NCBI GenBank assembly: GCA_002309345.1
Contig: DBWZ01000078.1
Location: 1-58,160 of the forward strand
DNA from: Pseudobutyrivibrio sp. UBA1225
Lineage (GTDB): Bacteria; Bacillota; Clostridia; Lachnospirales; Lachnospiraceae
Direction: 5' to 3'
Length of the DNA stretch: 58,160 bases
The stretch's first letter is position 1; every line of letters begins with the position of its first letter. Below, piece after piece: positions 1 through 7,750 of the stretch. The notes under the pieces are model-generated. The model ran no database searches. It was not told where the DNA came from and saw only the letters and a list, made by a program, of their open reading frames with translations. The position numbers and the translations under genes are program-made.

Positions 1-84
1 TTTTGCGTAGCAAAACTCTTTCTTGCATACTAGGAAATAATTTTCCCACATATGTAAACAACGAGCTGAGCTCGAAAGATGATT

Positions 85-139
85 TGAAAGTACTGTCACA
101 AAAATGAGCAAGAATGAGCGAAATTTGAAAGAGGTTTCA
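85..139. promoter_or_regulatory. Paired regulator boxes upstream of the PTS gene
   Basis: Two 14-bp near-palindromes of the form TGAAA-N4-TTTCA: TGAAAGTACTGTCA at 85-98 (one arm mismatch) and TGAAAGAGGTTTCA at 126-139 (perfect arms). The second ends exactly 16 bp before the -35 hexamer at 156. The same boxes recur with the same spacing in the nanE-nagB intergenic region. I infer binding by the RpiR-type regulator encoded at 1804-2646; the position upstream of -35 suggests activation rather than blocking. Confidence 0.55.
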
Positions 140-155
140 GAAGAAGAGTAATACG

Positions 156-185
156 TTGACATGGATTTTGGGAAATAGATATAAT
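156..185 (+). promoter_or_regulatory. Sigma-A type promoter of the PTS gene
   Basis: Consensus TTGACA at 156-161 and consensus TATAAT at 180-185 with an 18-bp spacer, about 60 bp upstream of the start codon at 247. The ribosome site AAGGAGGAG lies at 233-241. Confidence 0.8.
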
Positions 186-246
186 TTAATTAGTACTTAA
201 TAGGGAGTCTTATTAGGAAAACTAGGGGTTAAAAGGAGGAGAGTGT

Positions 247-1722
247 ATGAAGTTTTTACAAAAACTGGGTAAAGCCCTAATGTTGCCAGTGGCTGTTTTA
301 CCGCTGTGTGGTTTGTTGATGGGTATCGGTTATTGGTTATGCCCAGCCACAATGCAAGGTGGCGACATTAGTGGAGCAAAGATGCTCATAGGACTTTTCT
401 TGGTAAAAGCTGGTGCAGCATTGATTGATAACATGGCTATACTGTTTGTTATCGGTGTTGGTGTTGGTATGGCAGATGATCATGACGGTACAGGTGGTGT
501 GGCAGCCCTTGTGTCATGGTTGATTATGACAACACTTTTGAACACGGGCTTTGTTACAGCGATTATGCCTTCTATAGCAGACAACGCAACAAAGACTATC
601 GCTTTCGACAAGGTTGCAAATCCATTTATTGGTATCATTGCCGGTATCATAGGCTCCATGTGTTACAACAAATTTAAGAACGCGAAGCTTCCAGATTGGC
701 TTTCATTCTTCAGCGGAAAGAGAAGCGTAGCTATTTTTGCAGGACTGTTTTCTATACTTGTTTCAGCTGTATTGCTATTCTTATGGCCATTCTTATTTAC
801 AGCATTGGTTGCAGCCGGAACTGGAATTTCAAAAATGGGAGTTCTCGGAGCTGGTATATACGCATTCTTAAACAGATTACTTATTCCAACCGGTCTTCAC
901 CATGCACTTAACAACGTATTCTGGTTCGACGTAATTGGTCTTGGTGATTTGACAAACTTCTGGGCAGGCAAAACATCTGCCGATGTTTCATGGGATCTAG
1001 GTCTTTACATGTCAGGATTCTTCCCATGTATGATGTTTGGTATTCCAGGTGCGGCAATTGCTATGATTAGACGAGCAAAGTCAGGAAAGAAAAAGCTTGC
1101 AATTGGTATACTTTCATCTGCTGCAATTTGTGCATTTGTCTGTGGTGTTACAGAGCCGTTTGAGTTCGCATTTATGTTCCTTGCACCAGGTCTTTATCTC
1201 ATATACGCATTGCTTTACGGTATATTCACTGTAATAACAGCCCTGGTAGGATTTAGAGCGGGATTCTCATTCTCAGCTGGTGCAACAGATTTAATATTCT
1301 CTGCTTCGCTTCCAGCAGCTAAGAATACATGGATGATAATTCCACTTGGTATCGCAGCATTTGTAGTTTTCTATTTGGTATTCTATTATGCAATTGGCAA
1401 GTTTGATTTGAAGACACCAGGTAGAGAGGATGACGAGGAAGATTACGCTGAGCTTGATAAGGACGCAAAGCTTTCTAACAACAACTACGCAGTTGTTGCA
1501 GCAAAGATCTTAGAAGCACTTGGAGGAAAGGACAACATCACTTCTGCTGATTACTGTGCTACAAGACTTAGACTAGAGGTTAAAGAGCAAGATATAATCA
1601 ATGAAAAGGGTGTTAAGGCCGCAGGTGCAGCAGGCATGATTCGCCCAGGAAAGACCTCAGTGCAGGTCATCATAGGAACTCAGGTACAATTCGTATATGA
1701 CGAGTTCAAGAAATTGCTTTAA
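247..1722 (+). CDS. nagE: PTS sugar transporter IICB, N-acetylglucosamine type
   Basis: Membrane permease of the phosphotransferase system, probably importing and phosphorylating N-acetylglucosamine (glucose is the main alternative within the family). Residues 1 to about 390 are the multi-pass IIC domain, with the sugar-site signature GVTEPFEF near residue 300. An acidic linker follows. The IIB domain fills residues about 405-491, with the phosphorylated cysteine C437 in the motif DYCATRLRL. There is no IIA domain, so IIA must come from elsewhere in the cell. The start has an excellent ribosome site. The substrate call rests mainly on context: nagA, nanE, nagB and an RpiR-type regulator follow, and the promoter shares regulatory boxes with nagB and nanE. 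The length fits family members that lack IIA. Confidence 0.85.
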   Translation: MKFLQKLGKALMLPVAVLPLCGLLMGIGYWLCPATMQGGDISGAKMLIGLFLVKAGAALIDNMAILFVIGVGVGMADDHDGTGGVAALVSWLIMTTLLNTGFVTAIMPSIADNATKTIAFDKVANPFIGIIAGIIGSMCYNKFKNAKLPDWLSFFSGKRSVAIFAGLFSILVSAVLLFLWPFLFTALVAAGTGISKMGVLGAGIYAFLNRLLIPTGLHHALNNVFWFDVIGLGDLTNFWAGKTSADVSWDLGLYMSGFFPCMMFGIPGAAIAMIRRAKSGKKKLAIGILSSAAICAFVCGVTEPFEFAFMFLAPGLYLIYALLYGIFTVITALVGFRAGFSFSAGATDLIFSASLPAAKNTWMIIPLGIAAFVVFYLVFYYAIGKFDLKTPGREDDEEDYAELDKDAKLSNNNYAVVAAKILEALGGKDNITSADYCATRLRLEVKEQDIINEKGVKAAGAAGMIRPGKTSVQVIIGTQVQFVYDEFKKLL

Positions 1723-1764
1723 AAGAGAGATTAACATAAAACAAATTTATCCGTAATCCAACAA

Positions 1765-1796
1765 AAAAGGTCGCAGGCTTTGGCTTGCGACCTTTT
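1765..1796. terminator. Bidirectional terminator between the PTS gene and the RpiR regulator
   Basis: A 14-bp stem (AAAAGGTCGCAGGC paired with GCTTGCGACCTTTT, one G-U) around the loop TTTG. A run of A precedes it and T follows, so it can serve both convergent genes. Confidence 0.85.
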
Positions 1797-1803
1797 CTTA
1801 TAT

Positions 1804-2646
1804 TCAATCTAGTGATTGCTTTATTTCTAGCGCTGACAGCGTCCGTTTGTACTTTTCAGCCTTGAAGAAGGAATCGTTGGCGAAATAGTAAGAGTAGAGC
1901 ACATCCAGCAGAATTAAAAGGGAAATCTGAGGAGAAATCTTGGTGCCCTTTTCAAGTTCATTAAGGTATGCTACTTCAACGATTTCATCGCAAAGCTCTT
2001 TGAGCTTTTTATCCTTTGATGCAGTAAAAAGGACAACCCTGGCGCCGTTTTGCTTTGCTTTTTTGATGCCGTCGATGACAACCTTGGTGGTGCCGCTGAT
2101 GGAAAAAGCTAAAACTAGTGAGCCGCGCTTAACAAGGGAAGCGTTCATGGCAATCATCTGGGAATCCGTAATTGCGATAACGTCCAGACCCAATCGCATA
2201 AAGCGAAGCTGAAATTCTCTGGCTACATAGCCACTAGAGCCCATGCCATACACAGGCAAAGTATATTCGATATTGCTGAGCATGCTTGCGATTCGACGCA
2301 TCTGATCCTCGTCGATGAGTTCAAATGCTGTAGATAGAATATCCTTGTAGTTCTTGCGAACTGCACGGGTAATATCAGAGATTTCCTTTTCTTCCTTTTC
2401 CGTGAAATAATCCTTGAAATCAAGCTCGTACATATACACGAACTCACGGTAGCCTTTAAAGCCGCATTTCTTGGCAAATCTTGAGAGAGTTGCCTCAGAA
2501 ACGTATAGCAGGGAGGAGATATGCTTTGAGGAAAAATCGCTGATGGCGGTGTTTTCCAAAAAGTAATCTGCAACTCCCTGCTCTGATTTGGTCAAATTAT
2601 TATAAGATTCTCGAATCTTATCCTTAGTTGAATCAACTGTTGACAT
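1804..2646 (-). CDS. RpiR/MurR-family transcriptional regulator (HTH + SIS)
   Basis: DNA-binding regulator of sugar-phosphate metabolism. Residues 1 to about 77 are the RpiR-type helix-turn-helix (YVSEATLSRFAKKCGF is the recognition region). Residues about 110-250 are a SIS phosphosugar-binding domain with the loop GMGSSGYVAREF. At 280 residues it is normal length. It is last in the minus-strand operon nanE-nagA-rpiR and overlaps nagA by 14 bp, so it should be made with the enzymes it controls. The likely effector is an amino-sugar phosphate such as GlcNAc-6-P or ManNAc-6-P. The likely targets are the TGAAA-N4-TTTCA boxes at the PTS, nanE and nagB promoters. Family and fold are clear; effector, targets and sign of regulation are inferred. 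Confidence 0.85.
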   Translation of the reverse strand: MSTVDSTKDKIRESYNNLTKSEQGVADYFLENTAISDFSSKHISSLLYVSEATLSRFAKKCGFKGYREFVYMYELDFKDYFTEKEEKEISDITRAVRKNYKDILSTAFELIDEDQMRRIASMLSNIEYTLPVYGMGSSGYVAREFQLRFMRLGLDVIAITDSQMIAMNASLVKRGSLVLAFSISGTTKVVIDGIKKAKQNGARVVLFTASKDKKLKELCDEIVEVAYLNELEKGTKISPQISLLILLDVLYSYYFANDSFFKAEKYKRTLSALEIKQSLD

Positions 2647-3784
2647 ATGAACCCCTTACAATCACATTATTAATACTTAGATCTGATTTATTAATTATAA
2701 CAAAATCAGCCTGTTTGCCAATAGTGATTGAACCAACAGTATCATATATCCCAACAGACCGGGCTGGGTTCCTTGTAGAACAAAGGATAGCAGCCTCAAG
2801 TGGAATGTTCATTTCATTGATGGCGGTAAGCATACAGTCATATAAATTGGTGGCTGAGCCGGCGATTGTTCCATCGTGGAGTGTTGCCAGACGCCCTTTC
2901 ACAGAAATAGGCTGTCCACCTAATTCATATTCGCCATCAGACAAGCCTGTTGACCTAGTAGAATCGCTAATAAAAATCAGTCTATCTGAACCGAAGACCT
3001 TGTACATCATATTAACTGCCGAAGGAAAAACATGTATGCCATCGCAAATGATTTCTGGTGTAACAAAATCTAACTCTGCAGCAGCACCTATAGGGCCAGG
3101 AGCCCGGTGAGAAAACGGAGGCATAGCATCAAACAAATGAGTAAGATGTTTTGCGCCATGCTTAAAAGCTTCCATGCATGTTTCATAGTCAGCAGTAGTA
3201 TGGGCAATAGATATTCGAGTTTCATCCTTGGCTTTGTCGATAAAGTCCATGGCGCCTTCAAGCTCTGGAGCAATATCGCATAAACGAATTACACCGCCGC
3301 TTGCCTCGTTGACTCTATGAAACATTTCATAGTCACAATTTTGAATATACTTAGGATTCTGTGCCCCTTTCTTTTCACGGGAAATAAAAGGACCCTCCAT
3401 ATTTATGCCTTGTATGGTTGCCCTGCCAGAAGAAGCGTTTTCGTATTTACGATATTCCTTAACAGCCCTTGCAATGGTAGTAAGAGTTTCTTCTGGGTAA
3501 GTCATGGTAGTAGGAAGAATTGATGTAACCCCATGACTTGCCTCGTAGCTTGCCATAGCTTTAAGAGCTTCAACAGTGCCATCGCAGGTATCAAAGCTCA
3601 TACATCCATGCAGATGTATGTCCACAAGTCCAGGAATAACATAGCATCCACTTGCATCAACTATGTCCGAATCCGTTGAGGAGCCTTGCTCAAGAATATC
3701 TGTTATGCTTCCGTTCTCACAGACTACGTCAACATCCTTAAATTTTCCGTCCTCTAAGAACACACTACCATTAACGATTTTCAT
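2633..3784 (-). CDS. nagA: N-acetylglucosamine-6-phosphate deacetylase
   Basis: Cytoplasmic amidohydrolase that removes acetate from GlcNAc-6-P to give glucosamine-6-P for NagB. The TIM-barrel metal motifs are visible: HxH at H57/H59 (DIHLHG), metal-bridging E130 (GINMEGPF), H195 and H216 (THLFDAM), substrate-site H251, and catalytic D274 (ISDST). Length of 383 residues is typical. The start carries the site AAGGAGATAAGC. It overlaps nanE by 14 bp upstream and the RpiR gene by 14 bp downstream, so the three are translationally packed into one operon driven from the nanE promoter. Confidence 0.93.
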   Translation of the reverse strand: MKIVNGSVFLEDGKFKDVDVVCENGSITDILEQGSSTDSDIVDASGCYVIPGLVDIHLHGCMSFDTCDGTVEALKAMASYEASHGVTSILPTTMTYPEETLTTIARAVKEYRKYENASSGRATIQGINMEGPFISREKKGAQNPKYIQNCDYEMFHRVNEASGGVIRLCDIAPELEGAMDFIDKAKDETRISIAHTTADYETCMEAFKHGAKHLTHLFDAMPPFSHRAPGPIGAAAELDFVTPEIICDGIHVFPSAVNMMYKVFGSDRLIFISDSTRSTGLSDGEYELGGQPISVKGRLATLHDGTIAGSATNLYDCMLTAINEMNIPLEAAILCSTRNPARSVGIYDTVGSITIGKQADFVIINKSDLSINNVIVRGSYVNS

Positions 3785-4481
3785 TGCTTATCTCCTTGAT
3801 TGAATCGGTAAAACGCTTTGTGATTTCTCTAGGTCTGGTGATAGCACTTCCTATGACAGCACAATGACAACCTATCTCAAAGGCCGTTTGTAGTTGGTCA
3901 ACCTCCCAGATGCCGCCTTCTGCAACCACAGGAATATCAAGAGAAGAAACAAGCATCTCCAACAAATCAAAATCAGGAAGTATTTTTCCTGCTGTTTCTT
4001 TTGTATAGCCGGAAAGGGTGGTACTAACCATATCAAAGCCTAGCTTTTGTGCTTTGAGACCCTCCTGAAAAGTGGAGCAGTCTGCCATAAAAATCATATC
4101 GGGATATTTGGCCTTAATATCGCCAATAAAGCTCAACAAGGTTTGTCCCTTAGGTCGAACCCTATCCGTGGCATCGGTGGCGATAATATCCACATTTGCG
4201 CGAGCTAAAGCGTCTATTTCATCCATGGTAGGAGTGATATAGATATCTGAATCATCATAATCCTTCTTCCAAAGGCCGATAATAGGTAGAGAGACAGTTT
4301 TTTGGATTTCAGTGATGTCCTCTGGCCCGTTTGCTCTGATGGCAACGGCCCCACCTTCCTCTGCGGCTGCGGCCATTCTCGACATGATAAAGCTGCTATG
4401 AAGGGGCTCGTCCTCCAAAGCCTGACAGGAAACAATAAGTCCGCCTTTTATTTGGTCTAGGATTTCTTGCTTATGGGTCAT
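3771..4481 (-). CDS. nanE: N-acetylmannosamine-6-phosphate 2-epimerase
   Basis: Converts ManNAc-6-P to GlcNAc-6-P, the step that feeds sialic-acid-derived ManNAc into the NagA/NagB route. The 236-residue (beta/alpha)8 protein has the family N-terminal signature GGLIVSCQALEDEPLH, then IRANGPEDI, FMADCSTFQEGLKA and the phosphate-binding region VVAEGGIW and AVIGSAITRP near the C terminus. It is first in the operon nanE-nagA-rpiR and has the site AAGGAGATATC. No sialate lyase (nanA), ManNAc kinase (nanK) or sialate transporter is in the window, so ManNAc-6-P must come from genes elsewhere or from imported ManNAc. Confidence 0.9.
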   Translation of the reverse strand: MTHKQEILDQIKGGLIVSCQALEDEPLHSSFIMSRMAAAAEEGGAVAIRANGPEDITEIQKTVSLPIIGLWKKDYDDSDIYITPTMDEIDALARANVDIIATDATDRVRPKGQTLLSFIGDIKAKYPDMIFMADCSTFQEGLKAQKLGFDMVSTTLSGYTKETAGKILPDFDLLEMLVSSLDIPVVAEGGIWEVDQLQTAFEIGCHCAVIGSAITRPREITKRFTDSIKEISNENR

Positions 4482-4521
4482 TGATATCTCCTTTTTAAAC
4501 GCTTTAATCTCTTCTGAATAT

Positions 4522-4551
4522 ATTATAAGAAAAGGATGAGTGGAATCTCAA
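4522..4551 (-). promoter_or_regulatory. Promoter of nanE-nagA-rpiR
   Basis: On the minus strand TTGAGA (4546-4551) and TATAAT (4522-4527) with an 18-bp spacer. The regulator box at 4568-4581 begins 16 bp upstream of the -35. Confidence 0.65.
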
Positions 4552-4567
4552 TCCTTTGAACAATTTA

Positions 4568-4623
4568 TGAAAGTACTAACATCAAAATTACAAAAGAAGG
4601 CATTTTGGATGAAAGGTGTTACA
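4568..4623. promoter_or_regulatory. Paired regulator boxes between divergent nanE and nagB
   Basis: TGAAAGTACTAACA at 4568-4581 and TGAAAGGTGTTACA at 4610-4623, the same two-box layout as upstream of the PTS gene (start-to-start 42 bp here, 41 bp there). The left box is 16 bp from the nanE -35 and the right box is 16 bp from the nagB -35. They are probably bound by the RpiR-type regulator. Confidence 0.55.
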
Positions 4624-4639
4624 AAAGAGTTTGGCGTAA

Positions 4640-4669
4640 TTGACGCAAATCTTTCCTAGTTCCTATAAT
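4640..4669 (+). promoter_or_regulatory. Promoter of nagB
   Basis: TTGACG (4640-4645) and TATAAT (4664-4669), 18-bp spacer. The leader to the start codon is about 75 nt and lacks a strong ribosome site. Confidence 0.75.
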
Positions 4670-4751
4670 GAAACTAGAGGAGAGATAGCGCTAACTCTTA
4701 TGCGAAATACTAATTACATAATATCAAATAAGAATAGTGAGTAATAAGGAA

Positions 4752-5486
4752 ATGAAAATTTATAAAGAGAGAGACTATGAAGCGGTGAGCAAAAGGGCAG
4801 CAAGCCTAGTTGCAAACCAGATCAAAGCAAAACCCGATATTGTTCTTGGCTTAGCCACTGGAACAACACCTATAGGTATGTACAAAATATTAGTGGAGAA
4901 GTACAATTCTGGCGAAATATCATTCAAGAAGGTTCGAACTGTTAATTTAGATGAATACAGGGGACTTTCAGATACGGACAAAAATAGCTACCATTATTAC
5001 ATGAACGAAATATTATTTTCCAAAGTAGACATAGACTTGTCAAATACGTTTTTGCCAAACGGTATGGCCAAAGACCCTGAAAAGGAATGCCAAGCTTATG
5101 AACGACTCCTTCGGTCCCTTGGAGGAATCGATTTACAAATCCTTGGTTTAGGGGAGAATGGCCACATAGGCTTCAACGAACCGGGAACTGCATTTATAGA
5201 AAAGACCCACCTGGTGGATTTGGCAGAAAGCACCATACATGCCAACGCTAGATTCTTTGAAAACATAGATGAAGTGCCAAAACAGGCTTACTCAATGGGC
5301 ATAACATCCATCCTTGGCGCAAAGCAAATTCTTTTACTAGTAACCGGTGAATCAAAGGCTGAAGCTCTTGCAAAAGTGATAAACGGACCAGTGACCGAAG
5401 AGGTGCCGGGCTCCGTTTTGCAGCGGCACTGGGATGTCACAATCATATGTGACCAAGCCGCCGCTTCAAAGCTTGGTGAGGTATAA
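4752..5486 (+). CDS. nagB: Glucosamine-6-phosphate deaminase
   Basis: Converts glucosamine-6-P to fructose-6-P plus ammonia, the last step of the amino-sugar route into glycolysis. Signature motifs are GLATGTTPIGMY (phosphate loop), TVNLDEYRGL (catalytic Asp) and LGLGENGHIGFNEPG (active-site lid and catalytic His). Length fits bacterial NagB. I chose ATG 4752 because MKIYKERDYE aligns with the usual NagB N terminus. A GTG at 4737 would add five residues (MSNKE). Neither start has a well-spaced Shine-Dalgarno: AAGGA sits only one base before ATG 4752. It is transcribed alone, divergent from nanE, and ends at a strong hairpin. Confidence 0.9.
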   Translation: MKIYKERDYEAVSKRAASLVANQIKAKPDIVLGLATGTTPIGMYKILVEKYNSGEISFKKVRTVNLDEYRGLSDTDKNSYHYYMNEILFSKVDIDLSNTFLPNGMAKDPEKECQAYERLLRSLGGIDLQILGLGENGHIGFNEPGTAFIEKTHLVDLAESTIHANARFFENIDEVPKQAYSMGITSILGAKQILLLVTGESKAEALAKVINGPVTEEVPGSVLQRHWDVTIICDQAAASKLGEV

Positions 5487-5510
5487 AGAGAGATTGTAAT
5501 TAACATGAGA

Positions 5511-5536
5511 AAAGGCTCCGCATTTGCGGAGCCCTT
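5511..5536. terminator. Bidirectional terminator, nagB / prs
   Basis: Perfect stem GGCTCCGC (5514-5521) and GCGGAGCC (5526-5533) around the loop ATTT, flanked by AAA and CTTT. It serves both convergent genes. Confidence 0.85.
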
Positions 5537-5544
5537 TCTGTCTT

Positions 5545-6723
5545 CTAGTATTCGCCGTTTTTGTATTTGGTGATGAGTTTTTCGATACGTCCGTAGGGGT
5601 TGAGAAGCTCTGAGATTGAGCACTCATGATTTAGAGTATCGATTATGTATGCAATGTATTTTGACATGTCACACTTGATGAAGTAATCCTTGTTGAGGAC
5701 ATCATCAGTGAGATATGTAAGGTTTGTAGTAACAACCTTGTAAATAATGCCTTCGGCAACTGCCTTATCGAACTTCTCCATGCCGTTTGTGAAAAGTCCG
5801 AATGTAGCTACTACGAAAATACGGTTAGCGTTGCGCTTTTTGAGCTCGGTAGCTACGTCTATCATAGACTCGCCAGAAGAAATCATATCATCAACGATGA
5901 TGACATCCTTGCCAGCGACGTCATTACCAAGGAATTCGTGAGCGACGATTGGATTACGACCATCAACAATGCGGCTGTAATCACGACGCTTGTAGAACAT
6001 ACCAACATTTACACCTAAAACTGAGGCCATATATACGGCTCTCTTTGTACCACCTTCATCAGGTGAGATAATCATAAGGTGGTCGTTATCAAGCTTTAAG
6101 TCCTTGCAGTTCTTAAGGATGCCCTTAAGGAACTGATAAGTAGGAGATACTGTCTCAAAGCTGTTAAGTGGAATCGCGTTTTGTACACGTGGATCGTGAG
6201 CATCAAAGGTGATGATGTTGTCTACACCCATGTGGACAAGCTCTTGAAGAGCCATTGCACAGTCAAGTGATTCACGAGCACTTCTGCGGTGCTGTCTTCC
6301 TTCGTAAAGGAAAGGAATAATTACAGTGATACGCTTTGCCTTACCCATGGCAGCTGCGATGATACGTTTGAGGTCGCAGTAGATATCATCTGGACTCATG
6401 TGGTTTTGGTGTCCACATACAGTGTAAGTAAGGCTATAGTTAGTAACATCCACTAGGATGTATAAATCTAAGCCCCTGACTGACTGATTGATGATACCTT
6501 TGCCTTCACCAGAACCGAAACGAGGGCAATCGGCATCAACGATGTAAGAATCGCTGCGATAGCCTGCGAGAGTGATGATTGATTGATCGCTCTTGCGTTC
6601 CTGTCTCCATTCAAGTAAGTAGTCGTTAACTCGTTCAGCGATGGCAGAACAGCTCTTGTGAGGGATTAACCCGAGCTCAGCCATAGGTGGTGTGTTTTCC
6701 AACACGATTTCATTGTTTGGCAT
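5545..6723 (-). CDS. prs: Ribose-phosphate pyrophosphokinase (long form)
   Basis: Makes PRPP from ribose-5-P and ATP for nucleotide, His and Trp synthesis. The PRPP-binding loop is DVIIVDDMISSGESM at about residue 275. The FDAHDPRVQNA segment near residue 195 matches the catalytic flexible region, and the diphosphokinase fold covers the protein. At 392 residues it is longer than the classical ~315-residue enzyme because of an N-terminal extension (residues 1 to about 60) and insertions. It is the last gene of dnaD-dnaI-prs, 20 bp after dnaI, with the ribosome site AAGGAGC. The long form could differ in allosteric control, but that is not visible from sequence. Confidence 0.87.
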   Translation of the reverse strand: MPNNEIVLENTPPMAELGLIPHKSCSAIAERVNDYLLEWRQERKSDQSIITLAGYRSDSYIVDADCPRFGSGEGKGIINQSVRGLDLYILVDVTNYSLTYTVCGHQNHMSPDDIYCDLKRIIAAAMGKAKRITVIIPFLYEGRQHRRSARESLDCAMALQELVHMGVDNIITFDAHDPRVQNAIPLNSFETVSPTYQFLKGILKNCKDLKLDNDHLMIISPDEGGTKRAVYMASVLGVNVGMFYKRRDYSRIVDGRNPIVAHEFLGNDVAGKDVIIVDDMISSGESMIDVATELKKRNANRIFVVATFGLFTNGMEKFDKAVAEGIIYKVVTTNLTYLTDDVLNKDYFIKCDMSKYIAYIIDTLNHECSISELLNPYGRIEKLITKYKNGEY

Positions 6724-6743
6724 GTCTTGCTCCTTGAAAATAT

Positions 6744-7733
6744 TTATTTGTTAATTACTTTTTTGATGCGAATATCTTCACCAATGAGCTTGATTGCCTC
6801 GTAATATGAAAACACTCGCGAAGTAATACGTTCACTGTATGTGTCTCTCATATCCTCGAATGAGAGATTGGTTGATATGATAGTTGATTTGTTTTGCAAA
6901 AGTCTTTCGTTGAGGCACTGGAACAACCTTGCAGTAGTGAAGGAGTTCTGGAACTCGGTGCCCAAGTCATCTATGATAAGTAAATCACAGTCAAATATTT
7001 GATCGTTAAGCTCCTCTACAGAGGAGTTCTTTTTGAAAGTCTGTTCTTCAAATACTTTGAAAAGCTCGAACGCAGTGAAGTAAATAACGGATACTCCCTG
7101 ATCTAAAAGAGCCTTTGCAATACAGTTGGAAAGAAAGGTCTTACCACACCCTGTCTGTCCAAGCAACAAGAGATTACCACCATTTGTTTTAAAATTCTGC
7201 ACAAAGTTTTGCGCTCTTTCTAAGGCTATTTGTGCAGTAGCCCGAGCACTAACATCGGAATTACCTTCAAAGTAATTATCGTCGTAGACATTTAAGTTGA
7301 AGCGGTCAAAATTTTCTTTGGAAAGAATCGTGCTGATATTTGACTGCTTGTAGACAATATTGATGGCTGCCTGCTTGAAGCAGTGGCAGCGCTTGCCGTT
7401 TATAAATCCAGTATCTTTGCAATCTGGACAGTCATAAGGAGGCTCAAGGTAGTCTGCAGGAAATCCAGCAGCCTCAAGCATTGCTGCACGCTTTTCCTTC
7501 AAAGCTGCTAGCTTACGCTTAGAGTTGGCTGCCGCCTCGGCTATATCTTGACCCTCAAAAATAGCTGTAATTGATGAAATTGAAACCTTTGATACTTCTT
7601 CGTCTAATTGAGAAAGTGCAGGAATCGCAGAATAAACCTCGTCTGTGCGATATGAAACAATTTGATTGTTACGAGCCTGCTTGTGATTGTACTGACGCAT
7701 AAGCGCATCATATTGTTCATTAGACAATGCCAT
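6744..7733 (-). CDS. dnaI: DnaI/DnaC-type replicative helicase loader
   Basis: AAA+ ATPase that should load the replicative helicase at the origin together with DnaD. The N-terminal third is helical and ends in a Cys cluster (CPDCKDTG, then CHC) at about residues 100-120, the zinc-binding feature of DnaI. The AAA+ core follows with Walker A GQTGCGKTF near residue 190 and Walker B LLIIDDLGTE. I chose the ATG at 7733 because AAGGGGG lies 8 bp upstream; the ATG at 7739 is only 2 bp from it. It sits 17 bp after dnaD, as in other Firmicutes where loader and DnaD-like genes are neighbours. DnaC is an equally used name. Confidence 0.85.
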   Translation of the reverse strand: MALSNEQYDALMRQYNHKQARNNQIVSYRTDEVYSAIPALSQLDEEVSKVSISSITAIFEGQDIAEAAANSKRKLAALKEKRAAMLEAAGFPADYLEPPYDCPDCKDTGFINGKRCHCFKQAAINIVYKQSNISTILSKENFDRFNLNVYDDNYFEGNSDVSARATAQIALERAQNFVQNFKTNGGNLLLLGQTGCGKTFLSNCIAKALLDQGVSVIYFTAFELFKVFEEQTFKKNSSVEELNDQIFDCDLLIIDDLGTEFQNSFTTARLFQCLNERLLQNKSTIISTNLSFEDMRDTYSERITSRVFSYYEAIKLIGEDIRIKKVINK

Positions 7734-7750
7734 GTACATATCCCCCTTGT

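Noticed and set aside
1..15. Terminator of a gene left of the window
   Set aside because: TTTTGC-GTA-GCAAAA is an inverted repeat at the very edge, too short and without a T tract on the visible side.
2628..3110. 160-codon plus-strand frame opposite nagA
   Set aside because: Antisense shadow of a well-supported gene; no ribosome site or domain.
4494..4507. Catabolite-responsive (cre) site before nanE
   Set aside because: TTTAAACGCTTTAA has the central ACGCTTT of cre sites but differs at three positions of the consensus, including the outer G and C. Too weak to list as a feature.
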